A DNA stretch of 64,000 nt from Microbacterium sp. cf046. GTDB taxonomy: Bacteria > Actinomycetota > Actinomycetes > Actinomycetales > Microbacteriaceae. The translations under genes were made by a program, and so were the position numbers. The stretch lies in the NCBI RefSeq assembly GCF_900114345.1, contig NZ_FOZJ01000003.1, positions 1,054,001-1,118,000 of the forward strand. Reading direction: 5' to 3'. Position 1 is the first letter of the stretch, and every line of letters begins with the position of its first letter. Positions 46,892 to 58,694 of the stretch are shown piece by piece. The notes beneath the pieces were generated by a model. It did no database searches. It was not told the origin of the DNA and worked only from the letters and a program-made list of their open reading frames with translations.

Positions 46892-47566
46892 TCAATCCCG
46901 CGGCCGCGGGAACGGCGGCGCCTCCTCGCGCGTGGTCAGCCGGTCGACGAGCTCGTCCATGACCTTCTCGACGATGCGCGGCATGTCCACCGCGTCGGGG
47001 TCAAGCAGCCACTGCACCTGGAGCCCGTCCATGAGCGCGATCAGCGCGGACGCGTCGTCGCGGACCTCGATGTCGTCGGGATCACGACCGGTGACCTCCG
47101 CGAGCACCCCTGCGATCTTGTCGCGCAGTCCGGTGAGGCGGTTGCGGAAGTAGCTCTGCGCAGGATGCCCCTCGGTGACCGATTCGGCCGACAGCACCGT
47201 GTAGGTCTGCACGACGCCCGGGCGCGAGATGTTCTCCGTCACGGTGTCGAGCATGTGCCCGAGGAAGGCAGGCCCCTCGGTCTGCGCGCGGCCCGGGACG
47301 CCGGCGGCCTCTTCGCCATCGCGATACTGCAGCATCGCGACGAGGAGGGCCTCTTTGCTGCCGAAGTGATGCAGCACGCCCGCGTGGGTCATGCCCGCCT
47401 GTTCGGCCACTTCGACCAGCGCGCCCTTGTTGTAGCCGCGCTGACCGAACACCGACATCGCTGCGCGCAGCACCGATTCCCGTCGCTCCAGCGTGCGTGC
47501 CTGGGGCTTGGGAACGCGCGGGGGACCGGCCTCCGAGGGGGCGGACGTGCGAGTGTCCGTCGCCAT
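46892..47566 (-). CDS. TetR/AcrR-family repressor of the GH3/ABC cassette
   Basis: The 224-residue regulator has the HTH segment VLRAAMSVFGQRGYNKGALVEVAEQAGMTHAGVLHHFGSKEALL. ATG 47566 is preferred because AGGAG lies seven bases upstream; an ATG nine codons earlier is possible. It is divergent from the GH3 gene, with a palindromic operator between them, so it is the likely repressor of the sugar-utilisation operon. Its ligand is probably a transported oligosaccharide or a hydrolysis product. Confidence 0.9.
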   Translation of the reverse strand: MATDTRTSAPSEAGPPRVPKPQARTLERRESVLRAAMSVFGQRGYNKGALVEVAEQAGMTHAGVLHHFGSKEALLVAMLQYRDGEEAAGVPGRAQTEGPAFLGHMLDTVTENISRPGVVQTYTVLSAESVTEGHPAQSYFRNRLTGLRDKIAGVLAEVTGRDPDDIEVRDDASALIALMDGLQVQWLLDPDAVDMPRIVEKVMDELVDRLTTREEAPPFPRPRD

Positions 47567-47610
47567 GCGTGCTCCTATCGCTCCGTTACTCAACCGTTAC
47601 TGAGCTTAAC

Positions 47611-47628
47611 TTACTGACATGTAAGTAA
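47611..47628. promoter_or_regulatory. TetR operator palindrome
   Basis: TTACTGACATGTAAGTAA is an 18-base palindrome with a single mismatched pair, centred on ACATGT, in an AT-rich gap. A partial TTACT half-site also occurs at 47586-47590 and 47597-47601. It lies between divergent tetR and GH3 genes and is the obvious repressor site. Confidence 0.8.
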
Positions 47629-47683
47629 GTGTGCAACGATGGCCACGCACCTCGAGGGCGAGGTGTGTGAATGGAGTATAGGC

Positions 47684-50188
47684 GTGACCCCGACGGCAAC
47701 CACCCGTGACCTCGACACCAGCGAGGTCATCGCGGCCGCCGAGCAGATTCCGCTCGAGCGCAAGGTCGAGCTGCTGACCGGCGCGACCACCTGGGCGCTC
47801 GCCGCCATGCCCGAGCTGGGTCTGCGCCCGGTCGTGCTCTCGGATGGACCGATCGGCGTCCGCGGCACCGGCGAGGACGGACTCGCCTCGGCGCAGCTGC
47901 CCGCTCCGTCGGCGACCGCGGCAACTTGGGACGAGGAACTGCAGCGAGGGATCGCACGGCTCATCGCGGGCGAGGCGGGTCGCAAGGGCGTCGATGTCGT
48001 GCTCGCTCCCGTCGTGAACCTGCAGCGGAGCCCGGTCGGCGGACGCCACTTCGAGTGCCTCGCCGAAGACCCGCTTCTGACCGCCCGGCTCGCCACCGCG
48101 TACGTCACCGGCCTCCAGGAGGCGGGGGTGGCGGCATCCGTGAAGCACTTCGCGGGCAACGAGACCGAGACCGAGCGCACGAGCTACATCGCCCGGATCG
48201 ACGAGCGCACCCTGCGCGAGGTCTACCTTGCTCCGTTCGAAGCCCTCGTCGCCGCCGGCGCATGGACGGTCATGGCCGCCTACAACGGGATCGCGATCGA
48301 CGGGGTCGAGGCGACCGCCACCGCGAACGAACGCCTGCTGCGCGGCATCCTGAAGGACGAGTGGGGCTTCGACGGCGTCGTGGTGAGCGACTGGCTCGCG
48401 ACCCGTGACACGGATGCTGCGGCATCGGCGGGCTTGGATCTCGTTATGCCCGGTCCGGGCGGACCGTGGGGCGAGAAGCTCGTCGCCGCCGTGCGTGAGG
48501 GCCGCGTGCCCGAGTCGGTCATCGACGACAAGGTCGCCCGCATCCTGCGGCTCGCCGGCCGCGTCGGCGCGCTCGCCGGCGCCGAGCCCCGAGACGCCGG
48601 GCCCGACCCCGATTCGCCCGAGGTCGTCGCGTTCCTGCGCGAAGCCGCGGCGCGGGCGACGGTCGTGCTGCGCAACAGCGTCCGCGACACGGCAGCTCCG
48701 CGGGCGCGCGGCATCCTGCCCCTCGACCCCGCCGAGGCCCGCCGCATCGCCCTCATCGGGCACAACGCCGTCGAGCCGTTCGTCCAGGGCGGCGGCAGCG
48801 CTTTCGTCACGCCTCCGCATGTCTCGCAGCCCCTCGACGCTCTGCGCGCCGCGTTCCCCGACGCCGCGGTCACGCTGCACCGCGGCGGCTCGACGACCGT
48901 CGGTGCGCCGGCCCTCGCCGCATCCGAGGTGCGCACCCCCGACGGCGACCCCGGGATCCTCGTCGAGCAGTTCGACGATGGCGGTGCGTGCATTGCGTCG
49001 ACGATCGTGCCGGATGCCGCGGCCCTGTGGCTCCCGATCCACGATCGTGCGACCGCGGTGCGGGCCAGCACGCACATCGCGCTCGACGCTCCAGGACGCC
49101 ACACGATCGAGATCGCCCCGGTCGGGGCGCACCGTGTGCGGGTGGACGGCGTGCAGATCGGCGAGTCCACGCGTGTGGTCGGCTCCGAGGTCGTGCTCGA
49201 CTCCAGCTATCACAACCCGCCCGCCCATCTGGTCGACCTCGACGTCGAGGAGGCGCTGACCGTGAGCGTCGAGATCGACGCGCAGATCGTGGATGCCGAG
49301 GCGTACGGTCGCTTCGTCCGCGCTCACCTGCGCCACCGTGCGCCGGGTCGGAGCCTCGACGAGGAGATCGCCGACGCCGTCGTCGCCGCCACCGCGGCCG
49401 ATGTCGCCGTCGTGGTGGTCGGCACCAACCCCGAGACGGAGTCGGAGGGCTGGGACCGGCCCGATCTCGAGCTGCCGGGGCGGCAGAACGAACTCGTCCG
49501 CAGGGTTGCTGCGGCGAACCCGAACACGATCGTCGTGGTCAACGCGGGCGCGCCCGTGCTGCTGCCATGGCTGGACGAGGTCGCGGCGGTGCTGTGGTGG
49601 TGGCTGCCCGGCCAGGAGGCGGGCGCGTCACTCGCTGCCGTCCTCACCGGAGAGATCGAGCCGTCCGGCCGGCTGCCGTGGACGCTGCCCGCCGACATGG
49701 CCGACGTGCCGGTGCCGCACGGGACGCCCGTCGACGGTTCGATCCGGTACACGGAAGGCCTCGACGTGGGCCACCGTGCCTGGGACCGCCGCGGGCTCAC
49801 GCCGGCGCGCGAGTTCGGATACGGACTCGGGTACGCCCGGTGGTCGTACGACCGATTCGCTGTAGCGGCAGCGGATCGCGGTGGTCTGCTCGCCCGAGTG
49901 GACATCACCAATCGCTCCGCACGGGACGGCCGCGAGGTCGTGCAGGTGTACCTGTCTGCGGACGGGTCCGACCCCGACCGTCCCGTGCGGTGGCTCGCCG
50001 GCTTCGCCGTCGCCGATGTGGCGGCGGGCGAGACGGCCACGATCGACATCCTCATCGAACGGCGCTCACTGCAGAGCTGGTCGACGGATGCCTCGGACTG
50101 GATCACCCCGCCCGGCGCATACCGCGTCTCGGTCGGTCGATCCAGCCGAGATCTCCGCCTCGAAGCCGTGCATACGGTCGACGGCTGA
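47684..50188 (+). CDS. Glycoside hydrolase family 3 with PA14-like insert
   Basis: The 834-residue protein, a probable beta-glucosidase, has the GH3 catalytic domain (KHFAGNETETERTSY, nucleophile Asp in VVSDWLATRD), a C-terminal GH3 domain (VVVGTNPETESEGWDRPDLELPGRQNELV), a PA14-like carbohydrate-binding insert between them (about residues 415-540) and a final fibronectin-like domain. It has no signal peptide and so acts inside the cell on imported sugars. The GTG at 47684 with GGAG upstream is preferred to the ATG 15 codons earlier, which lies close to the operator. It is the first gene of the cassette. Confidence 0.92.
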   Translation: MTPTATTRDLDTSEVIAAAEQIPLERKVELLTGATTWALAAMPELGLRPVVLSDGPIGVRGTGEDGLASAQLPAPSATAATWDEELQRGIARLIAGEAGRKGVDVVLAPVVNLQRSPVGGRHFECLAEDPLLTARLATAYVTGLQEAGVAASVKHFAGNETETERTSYIARIDERTLREVYLAPFEALVAAGAWTVMAAYNGIAIDGVEATATANERLLRGILKDEWGFDGVVVSDWLATRDTDAAASAGLDLVMPGPGGPWGEKLVAAVREGRVPESVIDDKVARILRLAGRVGALAGAEPRDAGPDPDSPEVVAFLREAAARATVVLRNSVRDTAAPRARGILPLDPAEARRIALIGHNAVEPFVQGGGSAFVTPPHVSQPLDALRAAFPDAAVTLHRGGSTTVGAPALAASEVRTPDGDPGILVEQFDDGGACIASTIVPDAAALWLPIHDRATAVRASTHIALDAPGRHTIEIAPVGAHRVRVDGVQIGESTRVVGSEVVLDSSYHNPPAHLVDLDVEEALTVSVEIDAQIVDAEAYGRFVRAHLRHRAPGRSLDEEIADAVVAATAADVAVVVVGTNPETESEGWDRPDLELPGRQNELVRRVAAANPNTIVVVNAGAPVLLPWLDEVAAVLWWWLPGQEAGASLAAVLTGEIEPSGRLPWTLPADMADVPVPHGTPVDGSIRYTEGLDVGHRAWDRRGLTPAREFGYGLGYARWSYDRFAVAAADRGGLLARVDITNRSARDGREVVQVYLSADGSDPDRPVRWLAGFAVADVAAGETATIDILIERRSLQSWSTDASDWITPPGAYRVSVGRSSRDLRLEAVHTVDG

Positions 50189-50236
50189 ACTCCATCCCAC
50201 AACCCCGGAATCACCCCAGATGCAAGGAGGCATTTC

Positions 50237-51892
50237 ATGAAAACGCGCAGGATCGCAACACTCCTCGCCGGTGCGGCCGCATTGGCCCTCATCGCCACCG
50301 GATGCGCCGCCGGAGGCGGCTCGAACGGCGGAACGTCCGACGCGGTGCTCACCGTCGGCATGCCCAACGGGCCTCAGCAGCCCAACCAGAACCCGCTCGC
50401 CACCGGCTCGGCATCCCTCTCGCTCGGCTACGCGTTCGCGGTGTACGAGTCGCTCATGCAGGTCAACGACGTCACGCCGACGGATCCCCCCACTCCCTGG
50501 CTCGCCGAATCGGTCGAATGGAACGAAGACTCCACGCAGGCGGTCATCACCGCACGCGAGGGGGTCAAGTGGTCGGACGGCGAGGACTTCACGGCCGACG
50601 ACATCGCGTTCTCGATCCAGCTCCGCAAGGACAACCCCGAGCTGAACGCGGACTTCCCCGATCAGTACGGCGACATCTCGGTCGACGGCAACCAGGTCAC
50701 CGTCGGGTTCACGTCGGGTCAGTTCGTCAACCAGGCGAAGCTCTACAAGCTCCTCATCGTGCCCGAGCACCTCTGGGCCGATCAGGATGCGGTGACCTGG
50801 ACAGACGACGAGATGATCGGCACCGGCCCGTACAAGCTCAAGACGTTCACCCCCCAGTCGGTGACGCTCGAGCCGAACGCGGACTACTGGGGCACGAAGC
50901 CGCAGGTGGCCGAGCTGCGCTACGACGCGTTCAACGACAACACCGGACTGACCACCGCACTGACCACGGGTGAGGCGCAGTGGGGCTGGGTGTTCATCCC
51001 CGACTACGAGAACACCTACATCGCGAAGGACCCGGAGAACAACCACCAGGTCGCCGGCGGCGGCTTCGGCGTGGACGTGCTCTACCTCAACAACGAGACC
51101 AAGCCGTTCAACAACCCGGCGTTCCGCCAGGCGCTGAACATGGTCGTGGACCGCTCCGACATCTCCAAGACCGCCGGTTACGGCGTGTGGCCCGAGATCA
51201 CGAGCGTCACCGGTCTGCCGCAGCCCTCGGGCGACGCGTACATCTCGGAGGCGTACGCCGGCCAGAACCTGTCGGTCGACGTCGACGGCGCGAAGGCGAT
51301 CCTCGAGGATGCCGGTTACACGTGGGACGGCGAGGCGCTCGTCGACCCCGACGGCGAGAAGGTCTCGTTCGTGCTGACCAACCCGTCGGGCTGGACCGAT
51401 TACCTCGACGCGCTCGGCATCATCTCCGAGGGAGCGAAGTCCCTCGGGGCCGAGGCCACCGTCGAGCCCATCGTCGCGGACACGTGGTTCAACGACACGA
51501 TCCCGTTCGGCAACTTCCAGGCGTCGCTGCACTGGACCGACGGCGGCACCACGCCGTGGAACATGTACTCGAACATCATGGACGGCGCCTCGTACGTGCC
51601 GCTCGGTGAGACGGCGACGTGGAACTTCGGCCGGTACCAGAACGACGAGGTCACGAAGGCGCTCGGCGAGTTCAAGACCGGAACGGGTGACGTCCAGGCC
51701 GCTCTCGATGTGGTGCAGCAGCGCTTCGTCGAGGACGTGCCGGGTCTGATCATCTGGTCGCGTCCCGCCGTCGCGCAGTACTCGACGGCGAACTACACCG
51801 GGTTCCCGACCGCGGATGACCCGTACGCGAACCCGCAGCCGACGGGGCCGCAGGCGGCGCTGATCCTGTCCAAGCTCGTGCCGACGGAGTAA
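50237..51892 (+). CDS. Family 5 (peptide/oligosaccharide) substrate-binding lipoprotein
   Basis: The 551-residue protein has a signal peptide and lipobox ending IATGC at about residue 23, then the SBP family 5 fold ([58 protein letters not shown]). Family 5 proteins mostly bind peptides, but several bind beta-linked oligosaccharides; the neighbouring GH3 gene favours sugars. GCAAGGAGGC before the ATG is an excellent ribosome site. A strong stem-loop follows the stop. Confidence 0.92.
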   Translation: MKTRRIATLLAGAAALALIATGCAAGGGSNGGTSDAVLTVGMPNGPQQPNQNPLATGSASLSLGYAFAVYESLMQVNDVTPTDPPTPWLAESVEWNEDSTQAVITAREGVKWSDGEDFTADDIAFSIQLRKDNPELNADFPDQYGDISVDGNQVTVGFTSGQFVNQAKLYKLLIVPEHLWADQDAVTWTDDEMIGTGPYKLKTFTPQSVTLEPNADYWGTKPQVAELRYDAFNDNTGLTTALTTGEAQWGWVFIPDYENTYIAKDPENNHQVAGGGFGVDVLYLNNETKPFNNPAFRQALNMVVDRSDISKTAGYGVWPEITSVTGLPQPSGDAYISEAYAGQNLSVDVDGAKAILEDAGYTWDGEALVDPDGEKVSFVLTNPSGWTDYLDALGIISEGAKSLGAEATVEPIVADTWFNDTIPFGNFQASLHWTDGGTTPWNMYSNIMDGASYVPLGETATWNFGRYQNDEVTKALGEFKTGTGDVQAALDVVQQRFVEDVPGLIIWSRPAVAQYSTANYTGFPTADDPYANPQPTGPQAALILSKLVPTE

Positions 51893-51913
51893 CCGGCGCG
51901 GCCGACGACCAGA

Positions 51914-51953
51914 ATCGGTACGGCGGGTGCGAGATCGCGCCCGCCGTACCGAT
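51914..51953 (+). terminator. Intercistronic stem-loop after the binding-protein gene
   Basis: Perfect 14-base arms (51914-51927, ATCGGTACGGCGGG, and 51940-51953) lie 21 bases after the SBP stop and 27 bases before the ATPase start. No U-run follows. The placement mirrors the pstS-pstC hairpin and suggests partial termination or 3'-end protection to boost binding-protein output. Confidence 0.75.
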
Positions 51954-51980
51954 CCCTCCGACTCCCACGACTGTGATGCC

Positions 51981-53102
51981 ATGACCTCCCTCCCCCCGGA
52001 TCGCGTCGGCTACGGCCGCATCCTCCCCGGCGACGCCGCCACGGTCCTCCAGGCCGTGCAGCTCAGCAAGCACTTCCGCCATCGCGGGCGGCGCGTGGTG
52101 CACGCGGTGGACGACGTGGACCTCGAGCTGCAGAAGGGCCGCGTCGTCGCGCTCGTCGGCGAGTCCGGCTCGGGCAAGTCCACGATCGCCCGGCTGCTCG
52201 CCCAGCTCATGCCGGCGACCTCGGGCACGATCCTGCTGCACGGCGAAGACGCGCGCGTACGTGGGCAGCGGGCGTTCCGGCGCTACGTCGGCCGCGTGCA
52301 GATGATCTTCCAGGACCCGTTCGGGTCGCTGAACCCGGTGCACACCGTGCGCTACGTGCTCACCCGCAGCCTGCGCATCCATCGCGGCCGGCTCCGCGGC
52401 GATGAGCTCGAGGCGGCGCTCGCGGAGCTGCTGGGCCGGGTGCAGCTCACCCCCGCCGAGCGCTACATCGACAAGTTCCCGCACGAACTGTCGGGCGGTC
52501 AGCGCCAGCGGGTCGCGATCGCACGCGCGCTCGCGGCGAACCCCGAGGTGCTCCTGGCCGATGAGCCGATCTCGATGCTCGACGTGTCGATCAGGCTCGG
52601 CATCCTGAACCTGCTTCGCGACCTGCGCGACCGCCTCGGCATCGCGATCCTGTACATCACGCACGACATCGCCTCGGCCCGGTACTTCGCCGACCGCACC
52701 ATGGTGATGTACGCGGGTCGTGTGGTCGAAACCGGGGACTCGGAGTCGGTCACGCAGGATCCGAAGCACCCGTACACCCAGCTGCTGATCCGCTCGGCGC
52801 CCGACCCGGACGACCTCGAGGCCCGGGCGCGCGGGGCGCGCGGCGAGGCGCCGAGTCTCGTCGACCCGCCAAGCGGATGCCGCTTCAATCCGCGCTGCCC
52901 GTTCGCCACCGAGGTGTGCCGCACCGAGACGCCGCCGCTCATGCCGGTCGGCGAGGGCCGCGAAGCCGCGTGCTGGGGGTACTCCGACCGGGACGACCGG
53001 CCGGTGCTCGGCTCGGTGCTCGACACGTACGGCGAGCGACCCGCGATCGATGTCAGCGCGATCCTCGACGGGGATGCCGCCACAGAGGGGGCCCGCCCGT
53101 GA
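51981..53102 (+). CDS. Oligopeptide-family ABC transporter ATPase (OppF/DppF type)
   Basis: The 373-residue ATPase has Walker [10 protein letters not shown], signature LSGGQRQRV, Walker [12 protein letters not shown] and the C-terminal cysteine cluster [13 protein letters not shown] typical of Opp/Dpp ATPases. It pairs with the second ATPase at 55076-56167. ATG 51981 is used because the upstream extension crosses the stem-loop. The stop overlaps the next GTG by four bases. Confidence 0.93.
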   Translation: MTSLPPDRVGYGRILPGDAATVLQAVQLSKHFRHRGRRVVHAVDDVDLELQKGRVVALVGESGSGKSTIARLLAQLMPATSGTILLHGEDARVRGQRAFRRYVGRVQMIFQDPFGSLNPVHTVRYVLTRSLRIHRGRLRGDELEAALAELLGRVQLTPAERYIDKFPHELSGGQRQRVAIARALAANPEVLLADEPISMLDVSIRLGILNLLRDLRDRLGIAILYITHDIASARYFADRTMVMYAGRVVETGDSESVTQDPKHPYTQLLIRSAPDPDDLEARARGARGEAPSLVDPPSGCRFNPRCPFATEVCRTETPPLMPVGEGREAACWGYSDRDDRPVLGSVLDTYGERPAIDVSAILDGDAATEGARP

Positions 53103-54076
53103 GGTACTTCGTCCGGCGCTTCATCTTCTACGTCATCACCTTCTGGGCGGCGGTGACGATCAACTTCTTCATCCCGCGGATCATGCCCGGCGACCCGGTG
53201 AGCGCCCTCATCGCGAAGAACCAGGGCCGGATCTCGCCGGAGGCCGCCGAGTCGCTGCGGGTGCTGTTCGGACTCGATCAGGACGTGTCGCTCTGGCAGC
53301 AGTACCTCAACTACTGGAACCTGCTGCTGCACGGCGAGCTGGGCCGCTCGTTCACGTATTCGGCGCCGGTCATCGATGTGATCCAGACCGCGCTGCCTTG
53401 GACGATCGGACTCGTCGGCATCGCCACCGTGATCAGCTTCACCGTCGGCACGCTCATCGGCACCGGCATCGGCTGGCGCCGCGGCACGTGGGCGGACTCG
53501 CTCCTGCCGATCTCGACGTTCTTCTCGTCGGTGCCGTACTTCTGGCTCGCGCTGATAGCGATCTCGATCTTCTCGGTCACCCTGGGCTGGTTCCCCGCAT
53601 CCGGCAGCTACAACCGCTCGATGGTGCCCGAGCTGTCGTGGGAGTTCATCGGGTCGGTGATCTACTACGGCACGCTGCCCGCCCTGACGATCGTGGTCGC
53701 CTCGATCTCGGGCTGGATCCTCGGCATGCGCAACATGATGGTCACGGTCTCGTCCGAGGACTACGTCACGGTCGCGCAGGCCAAGGGCCTGTCCGAGCGT
53801 CGCGTGCGGTTGGGCTACGCCGCCCGCAACGCGATCCTGCCGCAGCTGTCGAGCTTCGCGCTCTCGCTCGGCTTCATCGTGGGCGGAACGCTCATCATGG
53901 AGATCGTCTTCTCCTACCAGGGCATCGGCTACTACCTGTTCACCGCCGTCGCCGCGAAGGACTACCCGCTGATGCAGGGCATCTTCCTCATCATCACGAT
54001 CGCGGTGCTGCTGGCCAACATCGCCGCGGACGTCGCCTACGGCTTCCTCGATCCGCGCACCCGTCAGGAGGGCTGA
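53099..54076 (+). CDS. ABC transporter permease (OppB/DppB type)
   Basis: The 325-residue permease with about six helices begins [33 protein letters not shown], the OppB signature start. The EAA-type loop is in [28 protein letters not shown]. The GTG start is within GTGA overlapping the ATPase stop. It forms a heterodimer with the next permease. Confidence 0.93.
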   Translation: MRYFVRRFIFYVITFWAAVTINFFIPRIMPGDPVSALIAKNQGRISPEAAESLRVLFGLDQDVSLWQQYLNYWNLLLHGELGRSFTYSAPVIDVIQTALPWTIGLVGIATVISFTVGTLIGTGIGWRRGTWADSLLPISTFFSSVPYFWLALIAISIFSVTLGWFPASGSYNRSMVPELSWEFIGSVIYYGTLPALTIVVASISGWILGMRNMMVTVSSEDYVTVAQAKGLSERRVRLGYAARNAILPQLSSFALSLGFIVGGTLIMEIVFSYQGIGYYLFTAVAAKDYPLMQGIFLIITIAVLLANIAADVAYGFLDPRTRQEG

Positions 54077-54077
54077 G

Positions 54078-55075
<998 letters not shown>

Positions 55076-55079
<4 letters not shown>

Positions 55080-56167
55080 GCCTGACCGCGCCAGCACGAT
55101 TCGAACGGGCGACCGTTCCCGATCCGGTGCTCGAGATCAGCAACCTCTCCGTCGACTACGGCTTCGACGACGATCCCACGCACGTCCTGCGACAGGTGTC
55201 GCTTACGCTCGGGCGAGGCGAGGTGCTGGGGCTCGCAGGGGAATCGGGATGCGGCAAGTCGACGCTCGCGTATGCGGCCACGCGTCTGCTGCCTCCGCCG
55301 GGACTGATCACCGGCGGCCAGGTGTGGTTCACCGGCCGGGACGGGGTGCGCACCGACATCCTGTCCCTGGACGATGCCGAGTTGCGCGCCTCCCGATGGC
55401 AGGACATGGCGATCGTGTTCCAGGGCGCGATGAACTCGCTGAACCCGGTCTACCGCGTCGCCAGGCAGATCGTCGACGGCATCATCGCCCACCGCCCGGA
55501 ATGGTCGCCGAAGCGTGCAGAGGAGCGCGCGGCCGAGCTGTTCGAGATGGTCGGCATCGCGCCGGACCGGCTGCGGTCGTATCCGCACCAGCTCTCGGGA
55601 GGCATGCGCCAGCGGGTCATGATCGCGATGGCGCTCGCCCTCGAGCCGCAGGTGCTCATCATGGACGAGCCCACCACCGCCCTGGATGTCGTCATGCAGC
55701 GGCAGATCGTGGAGCAGATCGCCGAGCTGCGCGACCGGCTCGGCTTCTCGGTCATCTTCATCACGCACGACGTGTCGCTGCTCATCGAGATCGCCGACCG
55801 GATTGCGATCATGTACGCCGGCGAGATCGTGGAGGACGCGACCGCGCAGGACCTCTACCGCCGGCCCCGGCATCCCTACTCGGACGCGCTGCTGCACTCC
55901 TTCCCGCCGCTGCGCGGCGCGCGGCGAGAGCTGACGGGCATCCCCGGCTCGCCGCCGGATCTGTCCAATCTGCCCCCTGGGTGCCCCTACGCGGCGCGCT
56001 GCCCGTTCGCATGGGAGCCGTGCCACTCGGTCGAACCGCAACTGACCTCGACGCGCGTCGAGGGGGATGACCCCGCGCGCTCCGTCGCGTGCCTGCGACA
56101 CGACCGGGCTCGGGTCATCGCGGCCGGCTTCGAGCCCAGGCCCGTGCCCGAGGAGCTCGCCCGCTGA
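55076..56167 (+). CDS. Oligopeptide-family ABC transporter ATPase (OppD/DppD type)
   Basis: The 363-residue ATPase has Walker A GESGCGKST, signature LSGGMRQRV, Walker B LIMDEPTTALDV and the C-terminal cluster CPYAARCPFAWEPC. With the OppF-type ATPase it forms a heterodimeric motor. Order SBP-OppF-OppB-OppC-OppD after a GH3 gene is typical for oligosaccharide cassettes that use the peptide-transporter scaffold. It is the last gene, convergent with serC. Confidence 0.93.
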
Positions 56168-56179
56168 GTCCGCGGCGGG

Positions 56180-57301
<1,122 letters not shown>

Positions 57302-57419
57302 CTACGGTCGGGTCGATCGGCGCCCCTGTCCGTGTGACACCGCGTGAAGCACGCGTGCACGGCGCGGGTTAGGGTTGCGGCACGGGGCCCGGTCGGGCTC
57401 CCGAACAGAGGGCGTCACC

Positions 57420-57557
57420 GTGTCAGACAAGTCCCCGAAGAAGTCATCGAGCAAGACCGCCGCGTCGAGCACGCTCAAGGAGAAGCGTGCCGCCAAGAAG
57501 GCGAAGGTCGAACACCGCGCCGGCAACGACGTCAGCGAAGCCACGCACCGCAAGTAG
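57420..57557 (+). CDS. 45-residue basic protein, unknown
   Basis: This is a short lysine/alanine/serine-rich frame: VSDKSPKKSSSKTAASS, then TLKEKRAAKKAKVEHRAGNDV and SEATHRK. No signal or membrane segment is visible. The GTG start is chosen because the composition becomes coherent there. Its highly charged, low-complexity nature suggests a disordered, possibly nucleic-acid-binding protein. It is divergent from serC. Confidence 0.6.
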   Translation: MSDKSPKKSSSKTAASSTLKEKRAAKKAKVEHRAGNDVSEATHRK

Positions 57558-57674
57558 CCTCACCTGCTCGGTCTCATCCTCTCGTGATCGCTGCGAAGGG
57601 GTGGCGTTCGTCGCGCCCGCGGGCCGCCGGCGCGCGGCCGCGCGGCCCTGCAGCCCGGCCTCGCAGGGGTGGGA

Positions 57675-57693
57675 TTTGGATAGGCTGGCCTTG
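57675..57693 (+). promoter_or_regulatory. Iron-box-like operator overlapping the dtxR -10 element
   Basis: The 19 bases TTTGGATAGGCTGGCCTTG agree with the DtxR/IdeR iron box TTAGGTTAGGCTAACCTAA at 13 of 19 positions. The inner TAGGCT (57681-57686) is also the natural -10 element for the regulator gene 30 bases downstream, implying metal-dependent autoregulation. Confidence 0.6.
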
Positions 57694-57716
57694 CACCGAT
57701 TCCGCGTCTGCGAGGC

Positions 57717-58421
57717 ATGATGACCGACCTGATCGACACGACAGAGATGTATCTGCGCACGATCCTCGAGCTCGAGGAAGAGGCGATCGTTCCTCTTCGT
57801 GCGCGTATCTCGGAGCGACTGGGCCACTCCGGACCGACGGTGTCGCAGACCGTGGGTCGGATGGAGCGCGACGGCCTCGTCGTGGTCTCCGACGACCGCA
57901 CGCTGGAGCTCACGGATGCGGGCCGTCAGAAGGCCGTCGACGTCATGCGCAAGCACCGGCTCGCGGAGCGGCTGCTCTCGGATGTGATCGGCCTCGACTG
58001 GGCGTACGTGCACGAAGAGGCCTGCCGCTGGGAGCACGTCATGAGCGAGCAGGTCGAGCTTCGGCTCGTCGAGCTGCTGGGCCACCCCACCGAGTCGCCG
58101 TACGGCAACCCGATCCCCGGGCTCGCCCAGCTGGGCGACATGCCGGCCAAGGAGTTCGAGCAGGGCGTCATCGGGCTCGTGCGCCGGCTGAACGAGAACG
58201 GCGGGCCGATCACCGGCACCGTGCGGCGCCTGGCCGAACCCGTGCAGGTCGACCCCGAGCTGCTGCAGCAACTCAAGGGCGCCGGCGTGATGCCCGGAGC
58301 GTCCGGCGACTACCGCTACAGCGAGGGCTACGTGCTCGTGCAGATGGACGGCAACGACGAGGGTCTCGAGCTGCCCGTAGAAGTCGCCTCGCACATCTTC
58401 CTGGTCGACGACCGGCGCTGA
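57717..58421 (+). CDS. DtxR/IdeR-family metal-dependent regulator
   Basis: The 234-residue protein has an N-terminal winged helix (DTTEMYLRTILELEEE, LGHSGPTVSQTVGRMERDGLV), a dimerisation and metal-binding domain with ligands in HEEACRWEHVMSE (the Cys, Glu and His of the DtxR primary site) and a C-terminal SH3-like domain (GYVLVQMDGNDEGLELPVEVASHIFL). The full domain set and Cys ligand favour iron sensing (DtxR/IdeR) over MntR. Two adjacent ATGs (57717 and 57720) are possible starts. An iron-box-like site overlaps its promoter. Confidence 0.92.
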   Translation: MMTDLIDTTEMYLRTILELEEEAIVPLRARISERLGHSGPTVSQTVGRMERDGLVVVSDDRTLELTDAGRQKAVDVMRKHRLAERLLSDVIGLDWAYVHEEACRWEHVMSEQVELRLVELLGHPTESPYGNPIPGLAQLGDMPAKEFEQGVIGLVRRLNENGGPITGTVRRLAEPVQVDPELLQQLKGAGVMPGASGDYRYSEGYVLVQMDGNDEGLELPVEVASHIFLVDDRR

Positions 58422-58496
58422 AGAACCCGGCCGCCGACACGGCGCACAGGGCGTGTGCGGCGCCCGACACGCCGCACACACGACACGCCCAGGCAC

Positions 58497-58545
58497 TTGC
58501 CAGGCCCTCAACGTGACATATTCGTTACCTTCGGGTAGCGTGAAA
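58497..58545 (+). promoter_or_regulatory. Regulatory segment upstream of the M23 peptidase gene
   Basis: GTGAC (58513-58517), six bases, then GTTAC (58524-58528) resembles the direct-repeat MtrA box. Overlapping it, GTTACC-TTCG-GGTAGC (58524-58539) is a UUCG-type hairpin. The AT-rich ACATATTCGT stands out in the 273-base gap 58422-58694; the remainder of that gap holds no gene or known riboswitch that I can support. Confidence 0.4.
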
Positions 58546-58694
58546 GTGTCCACAGGCGAGAAGCCCGCCGTCGGATTCCACACGGATTGCCTCACCGGCT
58601 CGTCGTCCGCGTGGTCAAGCCCGCATATCGTGCCCCGAACACCGAATGCCGACGAGCCAGCGCCCCACAGCGCAGAGGCGCCGGAGGACCCCCA

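Noticed and set aside
46892..47593. Longer start for the TetR gene at 47593
   Set aside because: The ATG at 47566 has an AGGAG seven bases upstream and better fits the operator position; the longer form adds only nine unremarkable residues.
58422..58694. Possible c-di-AMP (ydaO-type) riboswitch before the M23 peptidase gene
   Set aside because: Actinobacterial wall hydrolases often carry one, but I could not find the conserved ydaO core segments in order; only the ribosome-site GGAGGACC looked similar.
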